A stretch of 41,718 bases of DNA from WQXF01 sp031553615 (GTDB taxonomy: Bacteria; Bacillota; Clostridia; Christensenellales; Aristaeellaceae): assembly GCA_031553615.1 (NCBI GenBank), contig JAVBLJ010000019.1, forward strand, positions 1-41,718, read 5' to 3'. The position numbers and the translations under genes are program-made. Positions 22,762 through 31,204 of the stretch are shown one piece after another (within the stretch, counting starts at the first letter, position 1; every line of letters begins with the position of its first letter). A model generated the notes under the pieces. The model saw only the letters and a program-made list of their open reading frames with translations. It was not told the DNA's origin and made no database searches.

Positions 22762-25692
22762 ATGTGGCGCAATCAATCGGCTGAGCTCAACACCTCGGCC
22801 TTCGCACCCGCCCTGACCCTGCTGCTGGAGACCACGATAGAACGCGCGGCCATGCAGACGCTTGCGCAGGTGACCGAGGGCGACCTACTCTACTGCCTGC
22901 TGGAACAGCGTGCCGACAACGCGGCATTCCTGGCCCTGCCCGAGGCCGAGCGCACTGCCTTCCTCAACGCGGTGGGCTTGCTGAAAAACTACTTGGCCCC
23001 GGGGGTGCAGCTGACCGATTGCCTCGACGCGTTCGATGCGGTAGCCCTGCGCAGCAGCCAGGAGATCAACCCCTTTGAGCGCGAAAGCTGGCGCGAGCCT
23101 CTGGGCGCGCTGATCGATGGGCTGCCCGAGGACGCCGGTTTGCAGGCACTGCTGGAGGGCCTGTTCGCCGCCGCCGAGACCCTGCCCGATGGCGATCTGC
23201 TGACCGGGCTGTTCCGGCAGGGCGACCTGCTGGCCGCGCTGGCGCAATCAAAAGTGCGGCGCGAGCTGTTTGACGAATCGGGCGCGCTCTGCGCCGAGGT
23301 GCTGCGCGACCGCGCGCTGTTCCTGCTGGAGCAGGGGCTGCAGCTTGCGGCCCGGGGCGGGGCGGCGCAGGCCGAGCCGCTGCACCTGCTTTCCGCCATG
23401 GTGCAATACCGCGAGAGCTTCACCAACCTGCTGCTGCGCCGCACCGGCGCTTCGGCGGCCACAGCGCGCGCCGCCAACTACCTGGCCAACGCGTACGGCG
23501 GCACGAACGAATCCGCCGCGCGCCTGCCCAGCGTGCGCGCCTCGCTCTCACCCGCGCTCACCGCCACCTTGGAGGCCGCGCTGCGCACCGCCGCCGCCAA
23601 CGGCCAGGCGCGCATGGGCGAACGCGAGCTGCTGCTCGCCCTGCTGGATAGCGATAGCCCCAAGGCGCGCTACCTGCTCGACGACGTGCTGCGGCTGGAG
23701 ATCGAGCTTTTCCGCGAGGTGCTGGTAAAGGAAAAGGAGCCCGACATCATCGAGCCCGCGCTTCCGCTGGACGTGTGCGATTGCCGCAACCTAACGCTCA
23801 CCGCCCAGGGCACGGTGCCCCGCCCCGAGCTGCTGCCCGACATCGTGAAGGTGTTCTTTCGCAAAAAGAACCACAACGTGCTGCTCCACGGCGATAGCGG
23901 CGTGGGCCTGAGCTCGGTGGCCGAGGTGCTGGCCGAGGAGCTGCGCAAGGGCACGTTCGCCGCCTTCCGGCAGACCCAGGTGATCCGCTTCGATCTTTCG
24001 GCGGTGCCCCCCGAGGATTACGTACAGGCCGTGGAACGCCTGTTTACCTACATGGACAACGAACCCCAGCGCATCTACGTGCTGGAGGGCTTCGGCAAAT
24101 ACTTCTGCGATCAGTTCGCCGCCTGCTCGCGCCGCCTGGCGCGCAACGCCTACCGGCTGATCGCCGTGGTCAACACTGCCGAATACACCAAGCTGCAGAA
24201 CATGAGCGAGGTGCTCTCCACCTTCATCGAGCCCATCGCGGTGGCCGAGCCCTCCCGCGATCAATCCGCCGCCATGATCGAATGCGCGCTGCCCGGCCTG
24301 GAAAAGGAATATGGGGTCACGTTCGCCAAGGGCATCGTGCCGGTGGTGATGCGCATGGCCGGAGATTACCTCATCTCTAAGCGCTTCCCCAAGAAGGCCG
24401 TCGAGCTGCTGGACTGGACCGCCGCCGACGTGGCCGCCGAGATCGAGATGCGCGGCAAGGGCGACCGCACGGTGACCAAGGAAGCCGTGGCCCAGCGCCT
24501 CTCCTCGCAGACCAGCCTGCCCGTGGAAACCATACTGGGCACCGGCGCGGACAAGGATTACGTGTACCTGCTCTCGCGCCAGCTCATGGGCCAGGAGATG
24601 GCCGTGGGCAAGGTAGCGGGCCGCCTGGACCTGATTCAAAAGGGCATGGTGGATAAAAAAGCGCCCGCCGCGGTGTTCGTGTTCGCCGGGCTTTCGGGCA
24701 CCGGTAAAACCGAGCTGGCCAAGCAGATCGCGCAGATTTACTCCAGCTCCCGCCGCCTGATTACCTTCGAGATGGCCAGCTTCGGCGAGGCCCACAGCGT
24801 TTCGCGCATGATCGGCACCCCGCCCGGCTACGTGGGCTACGAGGAGGGCGGCAAGCTGATCAACGATTTGATCCGCGATCCGTACTCGGTGGTGCTGCTG
24901 GACGAGATCGAGAAGGCGCACCCCAAGATTTGGGACCCGTTCCTGAACCTATTTGACGAGGGCGTGATCACCGACATGCGCGGCGTGACCGCCTCGGGCT
25001 CCAAGGCGTTCTTCGTGCTCACCTCCAACGTGGGCCAGTTCGACATCGCGCGCATGCTGGCGCGGGGCTGCGGCGCCGAGGAAATCGAGGCCGCGGTGCT
25101 CAAGCAATTCAACGAGGAGACCAACCCCAAGACCGGGGAAAAGTGCTTCCGCCCCGAGTTCATTGGCCGCATCATGCGGCGCGGCGGCATTGTGGTGTTC
25201 AACGCGCTCTCCCTCGAGGCCATCACCGGCATCGCGCGGCACATGGTGGGCAAGGTGGAAAAGAGCTTTGCCGAGGTGTACGACAGCAAGCTGGTCTGCG
25301 ACGACGAGGTGATCGATATGCTGGCGCGCATCACCTTCGAGGGCAACGAGGCCGGCATCCGCGAACCGGGCAAGGGCTACTTCGGCGCGCGCCCCCTCGA
25401 TCAGCTGCTGGATTCGCACATCAACAACAAGCTGGCCGCCAAGCTGCGGCAGATCAGCGGAGCGCCCATGGTGCGCATCGTGCTCAACGGCCGGGAGACC
25501 GAGCTGGTGCCGGTGTTCAACGAGGCCGATGCGCAGGAGCTGCTCCGGCAGCGCCGCCTCTCCCTGCTCGATCGGGTCAATCGCCGCTTCGATAAGCTGG
25601 TCACCGCGCCCGACGGCGTGTTCGACGCCATGAAGGAGGAGCAGCTGGCCAGCCTCGATCGGCTGCTCAGCGAGGTCGGATCGATCCTGTAG
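22762..25692 (+). CDS. ClpB/ClpC-like AAA+ protein with a degenerate first ATPase domain
   Basis: The 976-residue protein has the two-ATPase Hsp100 layout. The helical N-terminal part (about 10-320) contains Clp-N-like elements. NBD1 (about 345-580) has a degenerate Walker A, GDSGVGLSS (377-385), with Leu383 where Lys is required, and a weak Walker B (IYVLEGFGK). NBD2 (about 590-900) is intact: Walker A GLSGTGKT (643-650), pore loop GYVG (689-692), Walker B VVLLDEIEKAH (D714, E715), sensor-1 N756, arginine-finger region FRPEFIGR, sensor-2 GARPL (875-879). No ClpB-type coiled-coil middle domain and no ClpP-binding loop were recognised. ATG at 22762 with GAGGAGG upstream. It probably unfolds or remodels proteins using NBD2 only. 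Confidence 0.9.
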   Translation: MWRNQSAELNTSAFAPALTLLLETTIERAAMQTLAQVTEGDLLYCLLEQRADNAAFLALPEAERTAFLNAVGLLKNYLAPGVQLTDCLDAFDAVALRSSQEINPFERESWREPLGALIDGLPEDAGLQALLEGLFAAAETLPDGDLLTGLFRQGDLLAALAQSKVRRELFDESGALCAEVLRDRALFLLEQGLQLAARGGAAQAEPLHLLSAMVQYRESFTNLLLRRTGASAATARAANYLANAYGGTNESAARLPSVRASLSPALTATLEAALRTAAANGQARMGERELLLALLDSDSPKARYLLDDVLRLEIELFREVLVKEKEPDIIEPALPLDVCDCRNLTLTAQGTVPRPELLPDIVKVFFRKKNHNVLLHGDSGVGLSSVAEVLAEELRKGTFAAFRQTQVIRFDLSAVPPEDYVQAVERLFTYMDNEPQRIYVLEGFGKYFCDQFAACSRRLARNAYRLIAVVNTAEYTKLQNMSEVLSTFIEPIAVAEPSRDQSAAMIECALPGLEKEYGVTFAKGIVPVVMRMAGDYLISKRFPKKAVELLDWTAADVAAEIEMRGKGDRTVTKEAVAQRLSSQTSLPVETILGTGADKDYVYLLSRQLMGQEMAVGKVAGRLDLIQKGMVDKKAPAAVFVFAGLSGTGKTELAKQIAQIYSSSRRLITFEMASFGEAHSVSRMIGTPPGYVGYEEGGKLINDLIRDPYSVVLLDEIEKAHPKIWDPFLNLFDEGVITDMRGVTASGSKAFFVLTSNVGQFDIARMLARGCGAEEIEAAVLKQFNEETNPKTGEKCFRPEFIGRIMRRGGIVVFNALSLEAITGIARHMVGKVEKSFAEVYDSKLVCDDEVIDMLARITFEGNEAGIREPGKGYFGARPLDQLLDSHINNKLAAKLRQISGAPMVRIVLNGRETELVPVFNEADAQELLRQRRLSLLDRVNRRFDKLVTAPDGVFDAMKEEQLASLDRLLSEVGSIL

Positions 25693-25743
25693 CCCCGCCC
25701 GTGCCGACCGCGCGCCGCGAATCAATCGCCGAGGAGGGTGAGT

Positions 25744-26967
25744 ATGCAATCAACGGGAAAAATGCACGTTTCCCAAATGAGCGGCCAAACCGTGGGCGAG
25801 GGCCGCTACCGGCTGCAAGTGAAGCTGGGCAGCGGCAACTTTGGCACCGTGTACCGCGCCGAGGAGCTGCTGAACGGCAGCACCGTGCGCGAGGTGGCGC
25901 TCAAGCTCTTTTCCCCCGATGCCACCCGCCTGGGCAACGTGGAGGGCATGCTGCAGGATTGCTCGCTGCCCGCCACCATACTGGCCTCGCCTGCGCCGCT
26001 GGAGCACAAGCGCCACTTCGTGCAAATCTACGGCTTCGGCAAGCTAAGCACCCCCGCCGGGGAGTGCGCCTACGTGGCCATGGAGCTGATCCGCGGCGGC
26101 ACCACGCTGGAAACCATCATGAAGCAACAGCGGCACGCGGACGTATTCCCGCGCGAAGCGGAGATCATCGGCCTCATGCAGCAATTCTTCACCGCGCTGG
26201 CGCTGGCGCACAAGGCCGGGGTGCTGCATCGCGACATCAAGGGCGCGAACGTGATGCTGGAAAACGGCGTGGTGCGCGTGATGGACTTCGGCATGGGCGC
26301 ATACCTGAACAAGCCCGATGCGCCGCTGCAAACCACCATGAGCATCTACGCGCCGGAAAACTTCGAGGGCCGCTACGCCGCCGCCTCCGATATCTATCAG
26401 GCCGCGCTGATGTTTTACGAATACTACACGGGCTACCAGCCCTACGAGGAGAAATTCGGCGGCGGCGACATGATCGCGGAGCGCAAGAAGCGCCTCGACT
26501 TCGTGTACCGGCCCGGCTCCAGCTTCAAGGGCGTGAACGCCTCGCCGCTGCTGGATGCCATCCTCTCCCGCTGCCTTGCCTACACCGAGGAGGCGCGCTT
26601 CCGCTCGGCGCAGGAGGTGCTGGCCGCGCTGGAAAAGACCGATCTGTGCTCCACCCTGGAGCAGGCCGCCGCCCTCGGCGATTATGCGCTGGCCCAAACG
26701 CTCTTTGAGCAGGCTATGGCCCACCCCGATCTGGACGACCCGCGCCGCGTGCGCTGCCTGCGCGCCCTGGCGAAGGCACACGCGGACCGGGAACAGCTCG
26801 ACGCAGCGCTGGAGCTGCTCAAGCAGGCGTTCACCCTCGCCGAGCAGCGGGGAATCTTCTTCCACCTGCCCAGCGAGCGCAACGCGCTCATCGACGATAT
26901 CAGCCTGCTCTACCTCAAAAAGGGGCAGGGCGGTATGGCGCGAATCTTTGCGCAAAAAAAGAAGTGA
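25744..26967 (+). CDS. Ser/Thr protein kinase with a TPR-like C-terminus
   Basis: The 407-residue protein has a kinase domain about 20-297: glycine loop GSGNFGTVYRA (29-39), K54 in VALKLF, HRDIKGANVML (H162, D164, N169), DFG at 181-183, APE at 203-205. Catalytic residues are intact. The C-terminal 110 residues form paired helices resembling TPRs (GDYALAQTLFEQAMAHPD, EQLDAALELLKQAFTLAEQ). No transmembrane segment or PASTA domains, unlike PrkC-type kinases. ATG at 25744 lies six bases after GAGGAGG; the GTG at 25738 abuts it. Only 14 bp separate its stop from the next start. Substrates are unknown; the Ser-rich tail of the next protein is an obvious candidate. Confidence 0.9.
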   Translation: MQSTGKMHVSQMSGQTVGEGRYRLQVKLGSGNFGTVYRAEELLNGSTVREVALKLFSPDATRLGNVEGMLQDCSLPATILASPAPLEHKRHFVQIYGFGKLSTPAGECAYVAMELIRGGTTLETIMKQQRHADVFPREAEIIGLMQQFFTALALAHKAGVLHRDIKGANVMLENGVVRVMDFGMGAYLNKPDAPLQTTMSIYAPENFEGRYAAASDIYQAALMFYEYYTGYQPYEEKFGGGDMIAERKKRLDFVYRPGSSFKGVNASPLLDAILSRCLAYTEEARFRSAQEVLAALEKTDLCSTLEQAAALGDYALAQTLFEQAMAHPDLDDPRRVRCLRALAKAHADREQLDAALELLKQAFTLAEQRGIFFHLPSERNALIDDISLLYLKKGQGGMARIFAQKKK

Positions 26968-26981
26968 CCGAGGTGAAAAGC

Positions 26982-27878
26982 ATGACTACCTTGGAAGAAT
27001 TGCAGCGCGAACGGCCCCTGCCCTCGCGCATGAAGAAGAGCCAAACCCCGCTGGAGGCGATGGCCGAGCTGCTGCGCAGGCAGCGCGCCGCCGAGGAGGC
27101 CAGCCGGAATCAGCTGGCCGAGGCGCAAAAGCAGGCCGCCAAGCTGGCGGTGCGCTTCGCGTTGGAGCTGCACAAGAAGCGCAAGGGCGAAAACGCCGAG
27201 GCCTTCCGCACGCTTCGCAATCTGCTCGCCGACGAATCGGTGGAGGTGATCACCCACGAGGGCGATCCGGTCACCGCCGAGCTGGAAGAGAACGCCGACA
27301 TCGTGGAATGGTTGCCCGAGGATGGCGGCGAGTTTGAGCGGGTGTCCGAGGCGATCGAGCCCGAAATCCGCTACCGGGGCGCACTGGCGCATCGCGCCAA
27401 ACTCAGCTGCGTGATGGCCCCCAAGCGCGTTGAGCCCGCCGTGCCGGAAGCACCCGAGTCATCGGAAGCGCCCATGTCATCGGAAGCGCCTGTGTCATCG
27501 GAAGCGCCTGTGTCATCGGAAACGCCTGGGTCATCGGAAACGCCTGGGTCATCGGAAGCGCCGGAATCATCGGAGCCCGCGCAGGCCCCCGAATCTCCCG
27601 TATTTTCGGAATCTCCCGTATCTCCGGAATCTCCGGAACCCCCGGCAACTCCCGGCGCAATTCCGGCCCCGCCGCCGTGGTATAGTGAACACATCGAACG
27701 GCTCCAAGGGGCGCTGCGCACCGCCGCCCGCGCCGGGAAACGGCTGCTCCAGCAGGCGCGCACCGCGCTCTCCAAGCCCCCTCAGCCCGCAAAGCTCGAG
27801 GAACTCCCGCCAAGCGAAGGGCAGAAATCAAGCGACGGACGGAAATCAAACGACGGAGGGACATCCAATGAAGATTAG
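26982..27878 (+). CDS. GrpE-like candidate with a Ser/Glu/Pro repeat tail
   Basis: The 298-residue protein is not confidently assigned. Residues about 26-68 form a charged helix or coiled coil (EAMAELLRRQRAAEEASRNQ, ELHKKRKGENAEAFRTL). Residues about 85-145 (LLADESVEVITHEGDPV, then IEPEIRYRGALAHRAKLSC) look like the acidic hinge and beta-wing of GrpE, the Hsp70 nucleotide-exchange factor. Its place just before an Hsp70 gene, overlapping its start by 11 bases, supports that reading. Residues about 154-232 are 6-residue Ser-Ser-Glu-Ala-Pro repeats, probably disordered and rich in potential phosphorylation sites; a short helix (HIERLQGALRTAARAGKRLL) and a polar tail follow. ATG at 26982 with GAGGTG upstream. 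Confidence 0.6.
   Translation: MTTLEELQRERPLPSRMKKSQTPLEAMAELLRRQRAAEEASRNQLAEAQKQAAKLAVRFALELHKKRKGENAEAFRTLRNLLADESVEVITHEGDPVTAELEENADIVEWLPEDGGEFERVSEAIEPEIRYRGALAHRAKLSCVMAPKRVEPAVPEAPESSEAPMSSEAPVSSEAPVSSETPGSSETPGSSEAPESSEPAQAPESPVFSESPVSPESPEPPATPGAIPAPPPWYSEHIERLQGALRTAARAGKRLLQQARTALSKPPQPAKLEELPPSEGQKSSDGRKSNDGGTSNED
27459..27566. repeat. Six 18-bp tandem repeats in the GrpE-like gene
   Basis: Six units beginning TCATCGGAA, each encoding Ser-Ser-Glu-Ala/Thr-Pro-x, run from 27459 to 27566, and a partial unit follows. They encode the low-complexity Ser/Glu/Pro tail. Units are nearly identical in pairs, suggesting recent slippage. Confidence 0.85.
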
Positions 27879-30576
27879 CAAGTGCGTGGGCATCGACCTG
27901 GGTACCACCAACAGCGTCATCGCCATGGTGGGCAACGACAACAAAACCATCATCTGCCGCACCGATGGCGCGGGCCGCAAAACCTTCCCCTCCGCCGTGG
28001 TGTACGATGCGCGCAGCAATGCGCTCAAATCGGGTCAGGTGGCGTTCAACCGGCGTGGCAACACCCCCGAGCCCATCATCTCCATCAAGAGCCACATGGG
28101 CGATGGCAAGTATACCGCCACCACCGGCCCCAAGACGCTTACCCCCATCGAGGTCTCGGCCGAGGTGCTGGGCGAAATGAAGCGGCAGATGGAGGAGCAG
28201 CTGCACAAGACCCCCGAGTATGCCGACTACATCGTCAACCGCGCCGTGATCACCATCCCGGCCTACTTCGCCTCCAATGCGCGCGAAGCCACCACCAAGG
28301 CGGGCGAGCTGGCCGGGCTCAAGGTAGAATTCACGCTGCAGGAGCCCACCTCCTCGGCGCTGTACTATTGCCACAAGAACGATATCGACAACGGCATCTT
28401 CATGGTGTACGACCTGGGCGGCGGCACCTTCGACGTATCCGTCGTGCGCATTCACGAAGGCGATGCGTTCGTGCTGGGCATCGGGGGCAACAACTACCTG
28501 GGCGGCGATAACTTCGACGCCGCGCTGGCTGAGCTGCTGCTGGGCCAGCTGCGCAAGGACCCCCTGGCGCTGGCCAAGCTGCACGATACCAGCGCGCCCA
28601 ACCTGGCCAAGGTGCGGGAGCTGGTGATCGAGGGCAAGTACGAGGAGGAAAAGGGGCCGGAGGTCATCCCCGCAGTGGACGATTCCGATTTCGATTACGA
28701 TTACGTGCTCGACGAGGATACCTACAAGGACCCGGAGAACCGACGCCGCTTCGAAAAGCTGAAGCTGTTTGCCGAAAACATCAAGAAGGCATTGACCGGC
28801 AACGAGGAGCACTTCGAGGAGATCAACAACATATTTAGCGACAAGGAAAACTCGGTGGTCAACCTGGCCGTGAGCGTGCACCGCAACGTGTTCGACAAGC
28901 TGATACTGGATATGCTGTGCACCACCGTCACGGAATGCACCCGCGCGCTCGATGAAGCCAAGGAGAAGCACGGCGTAACCCTGGACATGATCGACGGCGT
29001 GCTGATGGTGGGCGGGAGCACGCACGTGCCCCTGGTTTCGAAGGTGATCACCGCCGCGTTCACCGATCCGAGCCTGCCGCTGCACACCAAGCGCGCGGAA
29101 CCGCTGCGCGACGAGCCCGACATGGCCGTGGGCTACGGCGCGGCCATCGCCGCCGCAGGCTGCGGCACCATCACGGTGGATGACGAGGCCGCCGCGCTGC
29201 TCTCCGGCGACGAAGAGGCCGCCGCTGCCGCCGATGGCAAGCTGGTGCTTTCGCCGGAATTTAAGCCGGGCGCGGGCTACGGCGGCCTGTGCAACGTAGA
29301 GGGCAAGCTGACCGCGCTCAGCGGCACGCTGCCCAGCGCGCTCTTTGCCCGCGTGAAGCGCGCCGCCGGCGGCTTCCAGAAGGAGTACCCCGTGATGCCC
29401 ACCGGCGAATTTGCGTTCGTCGAGCTGCCCTCCACCGAGGATAGCGAGCCCTACGCGTGCGAGTTCGTTTCCGGCGGCACCACGCTGCTGCAAACCACCT
29501 TCGACGCGGCGATCCGCAACGCGCGCAAGGTCTCCATCGTGCTCTCCCGCGATTACTTCCTGGAAACCCTGAACGAAAACACCGGCGAGCTGGTGATGAC
29601 CCCGCTGATGAAGAGCGGCGACGAGCTGCCCCTCTCCCGCGAATATACCTTTTCCACCAACAGCAACAACCAGCACTTCGCCGTGCTGCGCTTCTTCGAG
29701 GAGAACGATTTTTTGAAGCAGGTCACCATGACTTTCGATAAGCCGGTGCCCCCAGGCACCAAGATCCAGCTTTCGCTCTCCTGCAATTTGCAAAGCAAGT
29801 TCGCGGCCCGCGCCACCGCAGGCGGCGTGGTGGTGGATACCGAGTTTGAATCCTCGGACATCGGCAGCGGCGACGGCGGGGACCCGATCCTCGATCTGGA
29901 AACGCAGATTCAGCAGGCCCGGGAAAGGATCGCCATGATCCCCGAAGCGGGCAAGAAAATCGTGGCCGAAAAGCAGCTCGACCGCCTTTCGAAGGAGATC
30001 GAGCGCTCCATCGACGAGGACGACCACGGCAAGACCCGCGACCGCATGAACGACCTGAAGAAGATTGGCGGCGACGCCAAGCCCCAGGCCCAGCTCTCCC
30101 CGCCCATCGACGAGTTCGAATCCACGGTGCGGTCGCTGCTCCAGCTCAACGAGACCTCGAAGAAGGGCAGCCCGAAAATTGGCGAGGACATCCGCCGGCA
30201 GGCCGACCTGGGCCGCAAAGCCTTCGCCGAAAATCAGCAGCGGGCATACAGCCAGGTTTTATCCGATCTGGCGGTGATCCACTCCTCGCTGCAAGAGGAA
30301 GCGCCCAAGCCGCCGAAGTGGATGATCTGCCACCACTTCGCCACCCAATGCCTCGAATTCATCGATACCGTCGAGCAGCGGGATGACCTGCCCGCTAGCT
30401 ACTACAAAATGTGCATGGCCGATGCCGCCAACGACCGCAGCGAGCTGCGCGCGGTGCTTTCGGCTACGCGCTACCAGCCCGGGGACGATGAGTGCCAGCC
30501 GCACATGCAGGTGATCGGTAAGCTGCACCCCAAGTGGGAGGAACGCGTCAAGGTGGTTGGAACGCCGAAAGTGTAA
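27868..30576 (+). CDS. Hsp70 (DnaK-like) chaperone with an acidic insertion and long C-terminal extension
   Basis: Product of 902 residues; ordinary DnaK has about 610-640. ATPase domain about 1-430: GIDLGTTNSVIAM (8-20), K74 in SIKSHMG, PAYFASNAREATTKAGELAGL, EPTSSAL (159-165), YDLGGGTFDVSVV (181-193), GGSTHVP (382-388). An acidic insert (about 255-295, EKGPEVIPAVDDSDFDYDYV region) splits subdomain II. The usual DVLLLD linker is absent; about 130 extra residues precede a substrate-domain-like stretch (TKIQLSLSCNLQSKFAARAT, 631-650). A helical C-terminus and a unique 100-residue tail follow. The ATG at 27868, with GGAGGG upstream, overlaps the previous gene by 11 bases. An Hsp70 paralogue rather than the housekeeping DnaK. 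Confidence 0.9.
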   Translation: MKISKCVGIDLGTTNSVIAMVGNDNKTIICRTDGAGRKTFPSAVVYDARSNALKSGQVAFNRRGNTPEPIISIKSHMGDGKYTATTGPKTLTPIEVSAEVLGEMKRQMEEQLHKTPEYADYIVNRAVITIPAYFASNAREATTKAGELAGLKVEFTLQEPTSSALYYCHKNDIDNGIFMVYDLGGGTFDVSVVRIHEGDAFVLGIGGNNYLGGDNFDAALAELLLGQLRKDPLALAKLHDTSAPNLAKVRELVIEGKYEEEKGPEVIPAVDDSDFDYDYVLDEDTYKDPENRRRFEKLKLFAENIKKALTGNEEHFEEINNIFSDKENSVVNLAVSVHRNVFDKLILDMLCTTVTECTRALDEAKEKHGVTLDMIDGVLMVGGSTHVPLVSKVITAAFTDPSLPLHTKRAEPLRDEPDMAVGYGAAIAAAGCGTITVDDEAAALLSGDEEAAAAADGKLVLSPEFKPGAGYGGLCNVEGKLTALSGTLPSALFARVKRAAGGFQKEYPVMPTGEFAFVELPSTEDSEPYACEFVSGGTTLLQTTFDAAIRNARKVSIVLSRDYFLETLNENTGELVMTPLMKSGDELPLSREYTFSTNSNNQHFAVLRFFEENDFLKQVTMTFDKPVPPGTKIQLSLSCNLQSKFAARATAGGVVVDTEFESSDIGSGDGGDPILDLETQIQQARERIAMIPEAGKKIVAEKQLDRLSKEIERSIDEDDHGKTRDRMNDLKKIGGDAKPQAQLSPPIDEFESTVRSLLQLNETSKKGSPKIGEDIRRQADLGRKAFAENQQRAYSQVLSDLAVIHSSLQEEAPKPPKWMICHHFATQCLEFIDTVEQRDDLPASYYKMCMADAANDRSELRAVLSATRYQPGDDECQPHMQVIGKLHPKWEERVKVVGTPKV

Positions 30577-30623
30577 ATTCCCGCCGCCCAGCATACCCGT
30601 AGCCTTATTGGAGGAGGATTGCC

Positions 30624-31088
30624 ATGATCTGTCCCATCTGCGCAAACCAGGTCGGCCTCGAGGAGGCGAACTGCCCCTCCTGCCAGACCGGATTGACCGA
30701 GTACGCCCAAGCGCACGCCTACCCCGATCTGCTGTTCAATGCGGCGCTGACCCAGCTGCGGCGCGGCCAGCACGCTCCGGCGCGCGCGCTGCTGTGCACC
30801 GTGTGCCAATACCGCCCCGACGATCAGGCCGCGCTGCGGCTGTGGGCGCATGCCGCCTCGCTGTGCGGCGACCCTGCCGAGGCGGTGCGCGTGCTGCTGG
30901 ACGCGCTGGAGCTGGGCGAGGATCCCGACCTGCAGCGCCAGTACGATGAAGCGCTCGCGGCCTACGAATCCGCCGAGAGCAGCCTGGATACGCTGCTGCG
31001 CAAGCTGGCCGACCGGATGGATGCCTCGGTTTCGCGGCTCGAGGCGACCGCGCTGCGCGAGCCCGATCCGCCGCCCGCGCAGCCCTGA
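30624..31088 (+). CDS. Zinc-ribbon/TPR-like small protein
   Basis: The 154-residue protein begins MICPICANQV and has a second pair in NCPSC, a four-cysteine zinc ribbon (Cys 3, 6, 17, 20). Residues about 35-105 form helix pairs like TPRs (PARALLCTVCQYRPDDQAAL, DPAEAVRVLLDALELGEDPD). The rest is a helix (SSLDTLLRKLADRMDASVSR) and a Pro-rich end. No enzyme motif. ATG at 30624 with GGAGGAGG seven bases upstream. It lies 47 bp after the Hsp70 gene and in the same direction; the TPR-like part may bind the Hsp70 or the kinases, which is speculation. Confidence 0.78.
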   Translation: MICPICANQVGLEEANCPSCQTGLTEYAQAHAYPDLLFNAALTQLRRGQHAPARALLCTVCQYRPDDQAALRLWAHAASLCGDPAEAVRVLLDALELGEDPDLQRQYDEALAAYESAESSLDTLLRKLADRMDASVSRLEATALREPDPPPAQP

Positions 31089-31120
31089 CCGCCCGCCTTC
31101 CGCCCCATTCCAGGCCGGAA

Positions 31121-31180
31121 GCGCCTGCTTGAAGAGCGCCTGTTTAAAAAATGCCTGCTTGAAAAACGCCTGCTTGAGTA
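31121..31180. repeat. Four 15-bp tandem repeats between the zinc-ribbon and membrane-protein genes
   Basis: Units 31121-31135, 31136-31150, 31151-31165 and 31166-31180 share a core GCCTGCTTGAA with minor changes. They end 25 bases before the ATG at 31205. The unit could pair with itself only weakly; no terminator is formed. Either a regulatory leader or repeat expansion. Confidence 0.75.
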
Positions 31181-31204
31181 TTCGTATAGAAACGAGGGAA
31201 CCGC

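Noticed and set aside
27403..30027. 874-codon minus-strand frame opposite the Hsp70 gene
   Set aside because: Composition is biased and the Hsp70 and GrpE-like frames have clear domain motifs and binding sites; antisense shadow.
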